Shown here: in pieces, positions 1 through 7,195 of the stretch
How the letters are laid out: each line of letters begins with the position of its first letter
Position numbering within the stretch: position 1 is the first letter of the stretch
Source: Abyssibius sp040880065
GTDB taxonomy: Bacteria > Pseudomonadota > Alphaproteobacteria > Rhodobacterales > Rhodobacteraceae
DNA: 42,254 nt
Assembly: GCA_040880065.1 (NCBI GenBank)
Contig: JBBDJE010000014.1
Coordinates: 1-42,254 of the forward strand
Direction: 5' to 3'
Translations under genes and position numbers: made by a program
The notes under the pieces: model-generated
What the model was told of the DNA's origin: nothing
Databases searched by the model: none
The model's input: only the letters and a program-made list of their open reading frames with translations

Positions 1-867
1 CAGCGGATAATCCCCATGCGGCCAGACTTTGGTGAGGTCAAACGGGTTGTATTCGGTCTGTTCGGCCTCGGCTTCCGGCATGATCTGCACGCAAACGCGC
101 CATTTCGGGAAGTTGCCCGCCTCGATCCCGCCAAACAGCGCTTCCTGATAGCCTTCGCGGGTTTGCCCGATAATGGCATTGCCCTCGTCATTGGTGTAAT
201 GCGCGTGGCCCTGCATTGTTTTGAAGTGGAACTTCACCCAGAACCGTTCACCGTCATCATTCCAGAAAGAATAGGTGTGGCTGCCATAGCCGTTCATCTG
301 CATGGGCGTTTGCGGCAGTCCGCGGTCCGACATCAGGATAGTGACCTGATGCAGGGATTCAGGGCTGAGCGACCAGAAATCCCACATGGCGGTGGCGCTG
401 CGCAGGTTGGTGCGCGGGTGGCGCTTTTGGGTGTGGATGAAGTCGGGGAATTTCAGCGGGTCGCGCACGAAAAAAACCGGGGTGTTGTTGCCAACCAGAT
501 CCCAGTTGCCTTCCTCGGTATAGAATTTCAGCGCAAAGCCGCGCACGTCGCGTTCATGATCAGCCGCGCCCATTTCGCCTGCAACGGTTGAGAACCGCGC
601 CAGCATGTCGGTTTTCGTGCCGGGCTTGAACACGGCAGCGCGGGTATAATTGGAAATGTCATGCGTAACGGTCAGCGTGCCGAATGCGCCCCAACCTTTG
701 GCATGAACCACGCGCTCGGGAATGCGCTCGCGGTTTTGATGCGCCAGCTTCTCAATCAACTGGTAATCCTGCATCAAAACCGGGCCGCGCGGGCCAGCGG
801 TTTGGCTGTTCTGGTTATCGGAAATCGGCGCACCGGCGGTTGTTGTCATACGTGGGGGTGTGGTCAT
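1..867 (-). CDS. katA: Catalase (heme, monofunctional), 3' part cut off by window edge
   Basis: Decomposes hydrogen peroxide to water and oxygen. The reverse strand is open from an ATG at 867 to base 1 (289 codons) and runs out of the window, so only the N-terminal part is present. Catalase hallmarks are clear: the catalytic His55 in ERVVHAKG, then RFSTVAGE, DVRGFALKFYTEEGNWDLVGNNTPVFF-type sequence with active-site Asn128, and the DFWSLSPES / SDRGLP region. The ATG is preceded by AGAGGAGACTGAC, a good ribosome binding site. It is transcribed away from lipA. I see no clear OxyR site. The heme-ligand tyrosine near the C-terminus is outside the window, and the small-subunit versus large-subunit type cannot be proved, although the N-terminus is short as in small-subunit enzymes. 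Confidence 0.93.
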   Translation of the reverse strand, partial: MTTPPRMTTTAGAPISDNQNSQTAGPRGPVLMQDYQLIEKLAHQNRERIPERVVHAKGWGAFGTLTVTHDISNYTRAAVFKPGTKTDMLARFSTVAGEMGAADHERDVRGFALKFYTEEGNWDLVGNNTPVFFVRDPLKFPDFIHTQKRHPRTNLRSATAMWDFWSLSPESLHQVTILMSDRGLPQTPMQMNGYGSHTYSFWNDDGERFWVKFHFKTMQGHAHYTNDEGNAIIGQTREGYQEALFGGIEAGNFPKWRVCVQIMPEAEAEQTEYNPFDLTKVWPHGDYPL

Positions 868-954
868 GTCAGTCTCCTCTGTCTGTCGCGCCTGTTCTAG
901 CGGATTCGCAGCCAGAAGAAAGTCGCAATGCCGTTATGCAGGCAGCTTTCGCGC

Positions 955-983
955 TTGGACTGGCAGGCGCGGCGCGTTATGGT
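955..983 (+). promoter_or_regulatory. Candidate sigma-70 type promoter for lipA
   Basis: TTGGAC at 955-960 and TATGGT at 978-983 are separated by 17 bases, and the lipA ATG is 30 bases further on. The match to the housekeeping consensus is moderate, and it was found by eye. Confidence 0.35.
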
Positions 984-1012
984 CTGCCAAGTGCCCAAAT
1001 GCAGGATGAATC

Positions 1013-1963
1013 ATGGACCAGCGTGACCTTAGCGACCGTGCCCAGCGCCACCCGGAAAAGGCCCAAAAGGCCGATACGCCGATTTTGCGCAAACCGGACT
1101 GGATTCGCGTAAAAGCGCCGGTGTCCGAAGGCTATCGCAAAACCCGTGACATTCTGCGCGAAAACAAGCTTGTAACCGTTTGCGAAGAGGCGGGTTGCCC
1201 CAATGTGGGCGAATGCTGGGCGCAAGGCCACGCCACGATGATGATCATGGGCGAGATTTGCACCCGTGGCTGCACCTTTTGCAACGTGGCCACAGGCCGT
1301 CCCGATGCGCTGGACGCGTTCGAGCCGGGCCGTGTGGCTGTTGCCGTTGAGAAACTGGGGCTGAAACATGTGGTCATCACCTCGGTTGACCGTGATGATC
1401 TGGAGGATGGCGGGGCCGAACATATCGCCATGACCATTCGCGCCGTGCGCCGCAAGAACCCGGACACCACCATCGAGGTGCTCACCCCTGATTTTCTGAA
1501 ATGCGGCCCAGAGGCGCTGGAAGTGGTGGTTGATGCCCGCCCCGATGTGTTCAACCACAACCTTGAAACCGTGCCGGGCCTTTACCCCAGTGTGCGCCCC
1601 GGTGCGCGCTATTTCGCCAGCCTGCGGCTGTTGCAACGGGTAAAAGAGCTCGACCCGCTGGCCTTTACCAAATCCGGCATCATGGTTGGGCTGGGTGAAG
1701 ACCGGGCCTCGGTCATGCAGGTCATGGATGACATGCGCGCCGCCGATGTCGATTTTCTGACCATCGGGCAATATTTGCAGCCAACGCCAAAACACCATGT
1801 GGTAAACCGTTTTGTCACCCCGGATGAGTTCAAATCCTATGAACGCGCCGCCTTTGGCAAGGGGTTCCTGATGGTTTCCGCCACCCCGCTGACCCGCTCA
1901 TCTTACCATGCGGGCGATGATTTCGCGCGACTGCGTGCGGCGCGGCAGGCAAAAAGCGGGTAG
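1013..1963 (+). CDS. lipA: Lipoyl synthase (radical SAM)
   Basis: Inserts two sulfur atoms into protein-bound octanoate to make the lipoyl cofactor of 2-oxoacid dehydrogenases and the glycine cleavage system. The product is 316 residues, normal for LipA. Both iron-sulfur clusters are visible: the auxiliary-cluster cysteines C57, C62 and C68 in CEEAGCPNVGEC, and the radical-SAM cysteines C83, C87 and C90 in CTRGCTFC. The C-terminal RSSY serine motif that ligates the auxiliary cluster is present near residue 297. The ATG at 1013 follows AGGATGAATC. It is divergent from the catalase gene. lipB is not in the window. Confidence 0.97.
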   Translation: MDQRDLSDRAQRHPEKAQKADTPILRKPDWIRVKAPVSEGYRKTRDILRENKLVTVCEEAGCPNVGECWAQGHATMMIMGEICTRGCTFCNVATGRPDALDAFEPGRVAVAVEKLGLKHVVITSVDRDDLEDGGAEHIAMTIRAVRRKNPDTTIEVLTPDFLKCGPEALEVVVDARPDVFNHNLETVPGLYPSVRPGARYFASLRLLQRVKELDPLAFTKSGIMVGLGEDRASVMQVMDDMRAADVDFLTIGQYLQPTPKHHVVNRFVTPDEFKSYERAAFGKGFLMVSATPLTRSSYHAGDDFARLRAARQAKSG

Positions 1964-2177
1964 GGTGGCTGACCAGTGATGCTACCTGCGGCCACGCGGG
2001 AATGCCTTTTGCGATTTAAGACGCGCATGTTATGCTCGCGTCCAAACCCGTATTGTGCGCACGAAGGCTCTGTTGCCATCGGGCAAAAACCTGAAAATCA
2101 ACATCAGTTGATGATTGTGCCGGGGTCTGCCGACTTTCTGTCAGGCAAATCCGCAACCTCGCATTAAGGAGACGAAT

Positions 2178-2618
2178 ATGGCCGATGATGGATTGAGCGA
2201 AAAAGATATCAAGCAGATCAAGAAAGAATTGGGCGAAATAAAACGGTATATCAAGGCGATAGAGGATATGGGCGGTGAAGTGCCAAAGGACCTGAAGAAG
2301 AGCCTGAACCGTCTGGAGACCGCGATCAACACCGCAAAGGACATCGGTGACGCCGCGTCGGATGCGGCCAAAACCCTGCGCGCCAACGAAAAGGCAATGC
2401 AGCAGGCTTGCAAGACAGTCGGCAAGGAACACAGGTTTGCCTGCGAGGCGGGTGAATGGCGCAAGTGGTTTAACAAGGGAACGATCATCCTGCTCGACCC
2501 CAAGCAGAAAGACGGTTTTTACGAGAATTTTATCAAGAGAACGCTGAAACGCTATACACCCGACAAAATCTGCCAACACTTCGAGTATTGCGCCAAGATC
2601 GAGAAAAAGGCGAAATAG
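2178..2618 (+). CDS. Unrecognised small charged protein
   Basis: A 146-residue protein that I do not recognise. The start chosen is the ATG at 2178 because TAAGGAGACGAAT stands directly before it; upstream in-frame starts have no such signal. There is no signal peptide or membrane segment. The first 70 residues are rich in Lys, Glu and Asp and look helical, possibly coiled coil (KKELGEIKRYIKAI). The C-terminal half has four cysteines (ACK, FACEAG, ICQHFEYC) and a basic tail. By eye its G+C content is clearly lower than that of lipA and hpt, and it sits alone after a 214-base gap, which fits an acquired or lineage-specific gene. No function can be proposed. Confidence 0.7.
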   Translation: MADDGLSEKDIKQIKKELGEIKRYIKAIEDMGGEVPKDLKKSLNRLETAINTAKDIGDAASDAAKTLRANEKAMQQACKTVGKEHRFACEAGEWRKWFNKGTIILLDPKQKDGFYENFIKRTLKRYTPDKICQHFEYCAKIEKKAK

Positions 2619-2697
2619 CCCTCAGGGCCGCCTGCTCGGCCAGTGCCGGGGTGCTATCAACTAAAGCAGCACGCCCGCCGCCGCCAAACCAGTTGCC

Positions 2698-2886
2698 CTA
2701 GCGCAGCATGGGCAGGCGGCCACGGCCTGCTGGCTCCAGCGTCAGAAAAGCGGGCCAGCCGACCCAGCGCTCGATCGCAACCAGCAAAAGGCAAAGCGCG
2801 ATAATTGCAAGAATCAGCCAGGCGCGGCGCGGTGACGGCGGGTGTTGCACCCAGCGTTTTAACCGCATCAGCCATATCAGGTTCAT
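2698..2886 (-). CDS. Small single-pass membrane protein coupled to hpt
   Basis: A 62-residue product with one hydrophobic helix (about residues 22-40, WLILAIIALCLLLVAIERW), a basic N-terminal side and the motif ERWVGWPAFL. Its ATG overlaps the hpt stop codon as ATGA (2883-2886), the usual arrangement for translational coupling. From memory, small proteins of this kind often follow hpt in Rhodobacteraceae, but I know no function. The overlap and the typical membrane helix argue for a real gene; the short length leaves doubt. Confidence 0.55.
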   Translation of the reverse strand: MNLIWLMRLKRWVQHPPSPRRAWLILAIIALCLLLVAIERWVGWPAFLTLEPAGRGRLPMLR

Positions 2887-3422
2887 TCCACAAACCGCAC
2901 AGCACCGATATGTGGCAGGTTGCGGTTGCGCTGCGCATAGTCAATGCCATAGCCCACGACGAACTTGTCGGGAATGGCAAAACCAACCCAATCGGCGGTC
3001 ACTTCGGTTTCGCGGCGGCTGGGTTTGTCAAGCAGCGCGCAGGTGCGCAGGCGGGCCGGATTGCGGGTGCCAAGCAACCGCAGCACATGGCTCAGCGTGT
3101 GGCCAGTATCGACGATATCTTCCACCACCAGCACATCGCGCCCCTCGATCTCGCCGCGCAAATCCTTCAGGATTCGCACCTCGCGGCTGGATTCCGTGGC
3201 GTTGCCGTAAGACGACGCTTCAAGGAAGTCGACCTCGACCGGCAGGTCAAGCTCGCGCACCAGATCGGCGATAAAAATGAAACTGCCGCGCAGCAACCCG
3301 ACCACGACCAGCTTGTCGGTATCGGCGAAATAGGTGGAAATTTCGCGCGCCAGCGCCTCGACCCGCGCGGCAATGGATTTTGCCGAAATCATTTCGTCGA
3401 TCACATAATTGGAATGGTTCAC
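2883..3422 (-). CDS. hpt: Hypoxanthine phosphoribosyltransferase
   Basis: Purine salvage enzyme converting hypoxanthine (and guanine) with PRPP to the nucleotide. I chose the GTG at 3422, giving 179 residues beginning VNHSNYVIDEMISAK, because CAAGAGGGCAAG precedes it and the length matches the family; the reading frame extends upstream but that part is unlike Hpt. The PRPP-binding loop VLVVEDIVDTGHTL is at residues 97-110, and the flexible-loop and base-recognition parts (LEASSYG, DWVGFAIPDKFVVGYGIDY) are present. It is divergent from the COQ10-like gene with 62 bases between them, and it overlaps the small membrane protein gene downstream. Confidence 0.93.
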   Translation of the reverse strand: MNHSNYVIDEMISAKSIAARVEALAREISTYFADTDKLVVVGLLRGSFIFIADLVRELDLPVEVDFLEASSYGNATESSREVRILKDLRGEIEGRDVLVVEDIVDTGHTLSHVLRLLGTRNPARLRTCALLDKPSRRETEVTADWVGFAIPDKFVVGYGIDYAQRNRNLPHIGAVRFVE

Positions 3423-3484
3423 ACACTTGCCCTCTTGAGTCTGCCCGACTTTATTGAAAAGAACACGCCGACAAAAGGATAACA

Positions 3485-3934
3485 ATGACCACCCATTCAG
3501 AAACCCGCAAATTGCCCTATTCGGCCGCGCAAATGTATGCGCTGGTGGCCGATGTGGGCCGCTACCCCGAGTTTTTGCCGTGGTGCGCGGGTGCGCGCAT
3601 ACGGTCAACCAAGCGGGTTGATGCGATTGAAGTTATGGAGGCTGATCTGATCATCAGCTTCAAACTGTTCCGCGAGAAGTTCGGCAGCCGCGTCACGCTT
3701 GATGCGGCGGGGCAGAAAATACTGGTCGAATATCTGGACGGGCCGTTCAAATATCTGCGCAATAACTGGGCGTTTCATGATATTGAGGGGGGGTGCGAGG
3801 TCGTGTTTTTTGTTGATTTCGAGTTCAAGTCGCGCATTTTGCAAACATTGATCGGGGTTGTGTTTACCGAGGCTATGCACCGCATTGTTCGCGCTTTCGA
3901 GGCCCGCGCGAAATCGCTTTATGGGGATGGCTAA
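3485..3934 (+). CDS. COQ10/RatA-type START-fold protein (coenzyme Q-binding)
   Basis: A 149-residue polyketide-cyclase/START-fold protein. Typical sequence is the N-terminal RKLPYSAAQMYALVADV, YPEFLPWC, and the C-terminal helix beginning FTEAMHRIVRAFEARA. In mitochondria and alphaproteobacteria this family (COQ10) binds ubiquinone or its precursors; the gammaproteobacterial relative RatA has been described as a ribosome-binding toxin. In this lineage the quinone role is the more likely one, by inference. The ATG at 3485 follows AAAGGATAAC. It converges with pncC; the stop codon lies in a 14-base tandem duplication. Confidence 0.85.
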   Translation: MTTHSETRKLPYSAAQMYALVADVGRYPEFLPWCAGARIRSTKRVDAIEVMEADLIISFKLFREKFGSRVTLDAAGQKILVEYLDGPFKYLRNNWAFHDIEGGCEVVFFVDFEFKSRILQTLIGVVFTEAMHRIVRAFEARAKSLYGDG

Positions 3935-3956
3935 ACGGGGCTGGCTAAACGGGGCT
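3929..3956. repeat. 14-bp perfect tandem duplication at a stop codon
   Basis: GGCTAAACGGGGCT occurs twice head to tail (3929-3942 and 3943-3956), followed by a decayed third start (GGTTAGCC). The first copy contains the stop codon of the COQ10-like gene, and the partial third overlaps the stop of pncC on the other strand. Confidence 0.8.
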
Positions 3957-3958
3957 GG

Positions 3959-4435
3959 TTAGCCGCCAAGCGCCTCGTGCAGCAGTGAAAGCGCAAAGTT
4001 GCGCGCCGCCAGCCGCACCGCACCCCGCCCCGAAGGCTCGAAATTTTTGCGAAAGCTTTGTGCTGGCCTGCCCGATTGTGCAAGGCCGAACCACACCAGC
4101 CCTTCAGGCTTTTCAGCACTTCCGCCACCCGGCCCGGCAATGCCGGTGACAGAAACGGCAAGGCTGGCTTTTGATGCCGCCAGCGCCCCAATTGCCATTG
4201 CGGCGGCAACTTCTGAGCTGACCGCACCGCGCAAGGCTATAAGCGCCGGGTCCACCCCCAGCATTTCGGCTTTGGCAGCGTTGGAATAGGTTACAAAACC
4301 ACGGTCAAACACATCGGATGAACCCGGAATATCGGTGAGTGCTGCGGCAACCATTCCGCCTGTGCAACTTTCCGCCGTTGCGATCATCACATCTTTTTCG
4401 CGGGCGAGGCTCAGGATGGTGGCCGCATCGCTCAT
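3959..4435 (-). CDS. pncC: CinA-type nicotinamide-nucleotide amidohydrolase
   Basis: A 158-residue stand-alone CinA C-terminal domain. The family (PncC) deamidates nicotinamide mononucleotide to nicotinic acid mononucleotide, recycling NMN from NAD use such as DNA ligation. The motifs TAESCTGGMVAAALTDIPGSS, VTYSNAAKAEMLGV, GAVSSEVAAAMA and SVTGIAGPGGGSAEKPEGLVW-like sequence are all present; the length is normal for the short form without the N-terminal molybdopterin-binding-like domain. Its ATG overlaps the pgpA stop by four bases, so it is the last gene of an ispDF-pgpA-pncC operon. Confidence 0.9.
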   Translation of the reverse strand: MSDAATILSLAREKDVMIATAESCTGGMVAAALTDIPGSSDVFDRGFVTYSNAAKAEMLGVDPALIALRGAVSSEVAAAMAIGALAASKASLAVSVTGIAGPGGGSAEKPEGLVWFGLAQSGRPAQSFRKNFEPSGRGAVRLAARNFALSLLHEALGG

Positions 4436-4923
4436 ACAAATGCCAGATGCGCGAGTGCGGCGAGCGCGGCTACGCCAAGCGCGGCAAAGGCTCCGGCGAA
4501 AATGTCATCGAGCATTACGCCCAGCGCATCATCGCGCGCATCGGCCCAGCCGATAATCCAAAGCTTGGTAATGTCGAACAGGCGAAAGAGCACAAAAGCG
4601 GCAATCCAGCCGGGGTAGAGCGCCAGAACATCAGCCCCCGCATAGGCCGCACCGAACGAGACGGGGAGCAGCGCGATCCACTGGCCAGCCAACTCGTCGA
4701 TGACAATTTCGCTGGGGTCATGGTTTTCGCGCCCGCGCGTTTCAACCCATGTTGCCCACCAGCCAAGCGCGCTGGCGGCAACAATGCCCGCAACCAGCGC
4801 CCAAGGGCCGCCGAATATGTGCAGCAGGTAAGCCAGTGGCAGCGCTACGGCTGAGCCCCATGTGCCGGGGGCCGGGCGCAGATAGCCCACGCCACCAAGC
4901 GTTGCGATGGCCCGCGCGATCAT
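4432..4923 (-). CDS. pgpA: Phosphatidylglycerophosphatase A
   Basis: Inner-membrane phosphatase that removes phosphate from phosphatidylglycerophosphate to give phosphatidylglycerol. The product has 163 residues with about four hydrophobic segments. The N-terminal GYLRPAPGTWGSAVALPLAY, the acidic IVIDELAGQW stretch and FRLFDITKLWIIG are characteristic of PgpA. Its start overlaps the ispDF stop as ATGA and its end overlaps pncC in the same way, indicating translational coupling in one leftward transcript. Confidence 0.92.
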   Translation of the reverse strand: MIARAIATLGGVGYLRPAPGTWGSAVALPLAYLLHIFGGPWALVAGIVAASALGWWATWVETRGRENHDPSEIVIDELAGQWIALLPVSFGAAYAGADVLALYPGWIAAFVLFRLFDITKLWIIGWADARDDALGVMLDDIFAGAFAALGVAALAALAHLAFV

Positions 4924-6086
4924 TGCGCCACCAGTGTTGCTGTCGCCATTGCGGCTATTCCTTCCTTGCGGCCGGTAAAGCCGAGCTTTTCACTGGTTGT
5001 GGCCTTGATCGACACACGGCCAATATCCAGCCCGCAGATTGCGGCGACCTTAGCACGCATGGCTGGCGCGTGGGGGCCGATTTTGGGCTGTTCGCAGATC
5101 AATGTGCAGTCTAAATGCGTGATGGCAAAGCCGCGCGCTTGTGCGCGTTCCACCGCCTTTGCCAAAAATATATCGCTGGCAGCACCCTTCCATTGCGCAT
5201 CGCTTGGTGGGAACCATTGGCCGATATCGCCCTCGGCCAGCGCACCGAAAATGGCATCGGTAAGGGCGTGCAGGCCGACATCGGCATCGGAATGGCCAGC
5301 CAGAGCGTGCGTATGTTCCAGCCGCAGCCCGCAAAGCGTAATATGCTCGCCTGCGCAAAACGCGTGCACATCAAAGCCGTTGCCGCAGCGAATATCCATC
5401 AATCGCTCCTGTAGCGCCGATGTTTCCCTGGGGAAATCTTCGGGCAGGGTGAGTTTGAGATTTTGCGCATCACCCGCCACTATTGCAACCCGCAAGCCAG
5501 CAGCGCGGGCTATGGCGGCATCGTCCAGCATGCCGGGTGCGGCGCTGCGATGTGCTGACAGGATGGCGCCAAAGTGAAAGCCTTGCGGCGTTTGTGCCCG
5601 CCACAGGTTTTCGCGCGGCTGCGGGGTGCTTAGCGTTGCCGCCGCGCCATGCCAAAGCGCATCAACCACTGGCAGGCAAGGTATGGCACCGGCATGTTGC
5701 GCCAATGCATCCACCACCAGCGCGATTGTATCAGCCCTAAGAAAAGGCCGTGCGGCATCGTGAATGAGCACCAGATCGGGGGTTTGAGCCGTTAGCGCTT
5801 CAAGCCCCGCCAAAACCGAGGCTTGGCGCGTGGCCCCGCCCGCAACGCTTGGTAGAATGCGGGCATCGTTCAAAGCGGCAAGGGCTGTATCGGTTTTCGC
5901 CAGCCATTCGGGTGCGGCGACAACTTGCAAAACGGCAATGCCCCGATGCGCCAGCAGCGCGCGTGCTGCGCGTTGCAGCACCATTTCCCCGCCGAGCATA
6001 CGAAACTGCTTGGGCAACTTACCCCCGGCCCGCTGGCCTTGGCCCGCAGCCACAATCAAGCCCGCAATTTTGCTATGTGTGTGCAT
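4920..6086 (-). CDS. ispDF: Bifunctional IspD/IspF isoprenoid enzyme
   Basis: Carries two steps of the MEP pathway: CTP-dependent activation of methylerythritol 4-phosphate (IspD, about residues 5-228) and formation of the 2,4-cyclodiphosphate (IspF, about 229-388). The IspD half has VAAGQGQRAGGKLPKQF at residues 12-28 and LIHDAARPF near 107-115. The IspF half starts at MDIRCGNGFDVHAF, with zinc ligands D239, H241 and H273. The fusion is common in Rhodobacteraceae, Rhizobiales and campylobacters. The ATG at 6086 has only a weak ribosome binding site. It is first in the operon with pgpA and pncC and divergent from dusB. Confidence 0.96.
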   Translation of the reverse strand: MHTHSKIAGLIVAAGQGQRAGGKLPKQFRMLGGEMVLQRAARALLAHRGIAVLQVVAAPEWLAKTDTALAALNDARILPSVAGGATRQASVLAGLEALTAQTPDLVLIHDAARPFLRADTIALVVDALAQHAGAIPCLPVVDALWHGAAATLSTPQPRENLWRAQTPQGFHFGAILSAHRSAAPGMLDDAAIARAAGLRVAIVAGDAQNLKLTLPEDFPRETSALQERLMDIRCGNGFDVHAFCAGEHITLCGLRLEHTHALAGHSDADVGLHALTDAIFGALAEGDIGQWFPPSDAQWKGAASDIFLAKAVERAQARGFAITHLDCTLICEQPKIGPHAPAMRAKVAAICGLDIGRVSIKATTSEKLGFTGRKEGIAAMATATLVAQ

Positions 6087-6149
6087 GCACTTTGCTTAGC
6101 CAATAGGGGCGCACAGGGCAATTGGCAAAAATGCCCGCGCGTGGTGCTT

Positions 6150-6170
6150 GCCCGTTGCCCGGCAATGGGC
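6150..6170. repeat. 21-bp near-perfect palindrome between ispDF and dusB
   Basis: GCCCGTTGCC (6150-6159), a single C, then GGCAATGGGC (6161-6170). The arms pair except for one G-T. It lies 30 bases before the dusB start in the divergent ispDF/dusB spacer, so it could be an operator or an RNA hairpin near the start of the dusB-ntrBC transcript. There is no T-run after it, so a terminator is unlikely. Confidence 0.5.
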
Positions 6171-6199
6171 TAGGGAATTATCTGCACAGGAATTAGGCA

Positions 6200-7195
6200 A
6201 TGTCGAAAAAACTGGCAGATTTGGGAATTCATGCGCCAGTGCTTCTGGCGCCCATGGCGGGCATCACCGATGCACCGTTTCGCAACCTCGTGGCCGGTTT
6301 CGGGGCGGGGCTTGTTGTTTCGGAAATGGTGGCCAGCCATGAAATGGTGCATGGCAAGCCAGAAGCCCGCGCCCGTGCTGACTTGGGACTTGGCCTGGGC
6401 CTTGGCCTGGGACTTGGCCATGCGCAAACCGCTGTGCAGCTTGCCGGTTGCCAGGCAGAACCCATGGCCGAAGCCGCCCGTATGCTGACAGGCGAAGGCG
6501 CGCGGATAATCGACATCAACATGGGCTGCCCCGCCAAAAAGGTGGTCAACGGCTATTCCGGCTCGGCGCTGATGCGCGCACCAGAGCACGCAATGAAGCT
6601 GGTTGCCGCCGTTGTCGGGGCCACGCATTTACCTGTCACACTCAAAATGCGGCTCGGCTGGGATGATGACAGCCTGAACGCCCCGGAAATTACCCGTATG
6701 GCGCAAGATCTGGGCGTGCGCATGATTACCGTGCATGGCCGCACGCGCTGCCAGTTTTACAAGGGGCGCGCGAATTGGCGTGAAGTTGCCCGCGTCAAGA
6801 ACGCGGTTGATATTCCGGTAATTGTGAACGGCGATATAATCGATTTGCCAAGCGCGCGTGCGGCTTTGGCGCAATCGGGCGCCGATGGGGTTATGGTGGG
6901 GCGCGGTGTGCAGGGCCAGCCATGGGTTTTGGCGCAAATCGCCGCAGCGCTGGCAGGCCAACCCGTGCCGGATGCACCGAATACCGAGGCGCGCTTTGCA
7001 CTGATCCGTGCGCATTATCGTGCCATTCTGGCATTTTACGGCGAGGTTTTGGGCCTGCGCGTGGCGCGCAAGCATTTGGGCTGGTATCTGGAGCGGATCA
7101 CAGGTGCAGACGCGCTGCGCGCTGCCATTTTCCGCATGGATAACCCCGCAGATGTGCTGGACGCGCTCACCCCCACACAAAGCATTGCAGCATGA
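6200..7195 (+). CDS. dusB: tRNA-dihydrouridine synthase B (NifR3)
   Basis: FMN enzyme reducing uridine to dihydrouridine in the tRNA D-loop; in Rhodobacter the gene is called nifR3 and heads the ntrBC operon, as it does here. The product is 331 residues. The N-terminal LLAPMAGITDAPFRNL, INMGCPAKKVVNGYSGSALM with the catalytic Cys, LKMRLGWDD, TVHGRTRCQFYKG, IVNGDI and GVMVGRGVQGQPW are all present. Residues 62-73 are six Leu-Gly pairs at a place where relatives have a short linker (see the repeat entry). The ATG at 6200 follows CAGGAATTAGGCA. It overlaps the ntrB start by four bases. Confidence 0.95.
   Translation: MSKKLADLGIHAPVLLAPMAGITDAPFRNLVAGFGAGLVVSEMVASHEMVHGKPEARARADLGLGLGLGLGLGHAQTAVQLAGCQAEPMAEAARMLTGEGARIIDINMGCPAKKVVNGYSGSALMRAPEHAMKLVAAVVGATHLPVTLKMRLGWDDDSLNAPEITRMAQDLGVRMITVHGRTRCQFYKGRANWREVARVKNAVDIPVIVNGDIIDLPSARAALAQSGADGVMVGRGVQGQPWVLAQIAAALAGQPVPDAPNTEARFALIRAHYRAILAFYGEVLGLRVARKHLGWYLERITGADALRAAIFRMDNPADVLDALTPTQSIAA
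6383..6418 (+). repeat. In-frame minisatellite coding six Leu-Gly pairs in DusB
   Basis: Three 12-base units in a row, TTGGGACTTGGC, CTGGGCCTTGGC and CTGGGACTTGGC, encode (Leu-Gly)x6, residues 62-73 of DusB. The unit is a multiple of three, so gain or loss of a unit would keep the frame. Confidence 0.9.

Noticed and set aside
16..591. 191-residue plus-strand frame at the left edge
   Set aside because: It is the antisense shadow of the catalase gene, whose reverse-strand translation has full family motifs.
977..1798. Long reverse frame across lipA
   Set aside because: Antisense to an unmistakable LipA; no ribosome binding site and no sensible protein features.
1976..2167. Possible 63-residue protein after lipA
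   Set aside because: No ribosome binding site, no recognisable composition, and it ends in the leader of the next gene.
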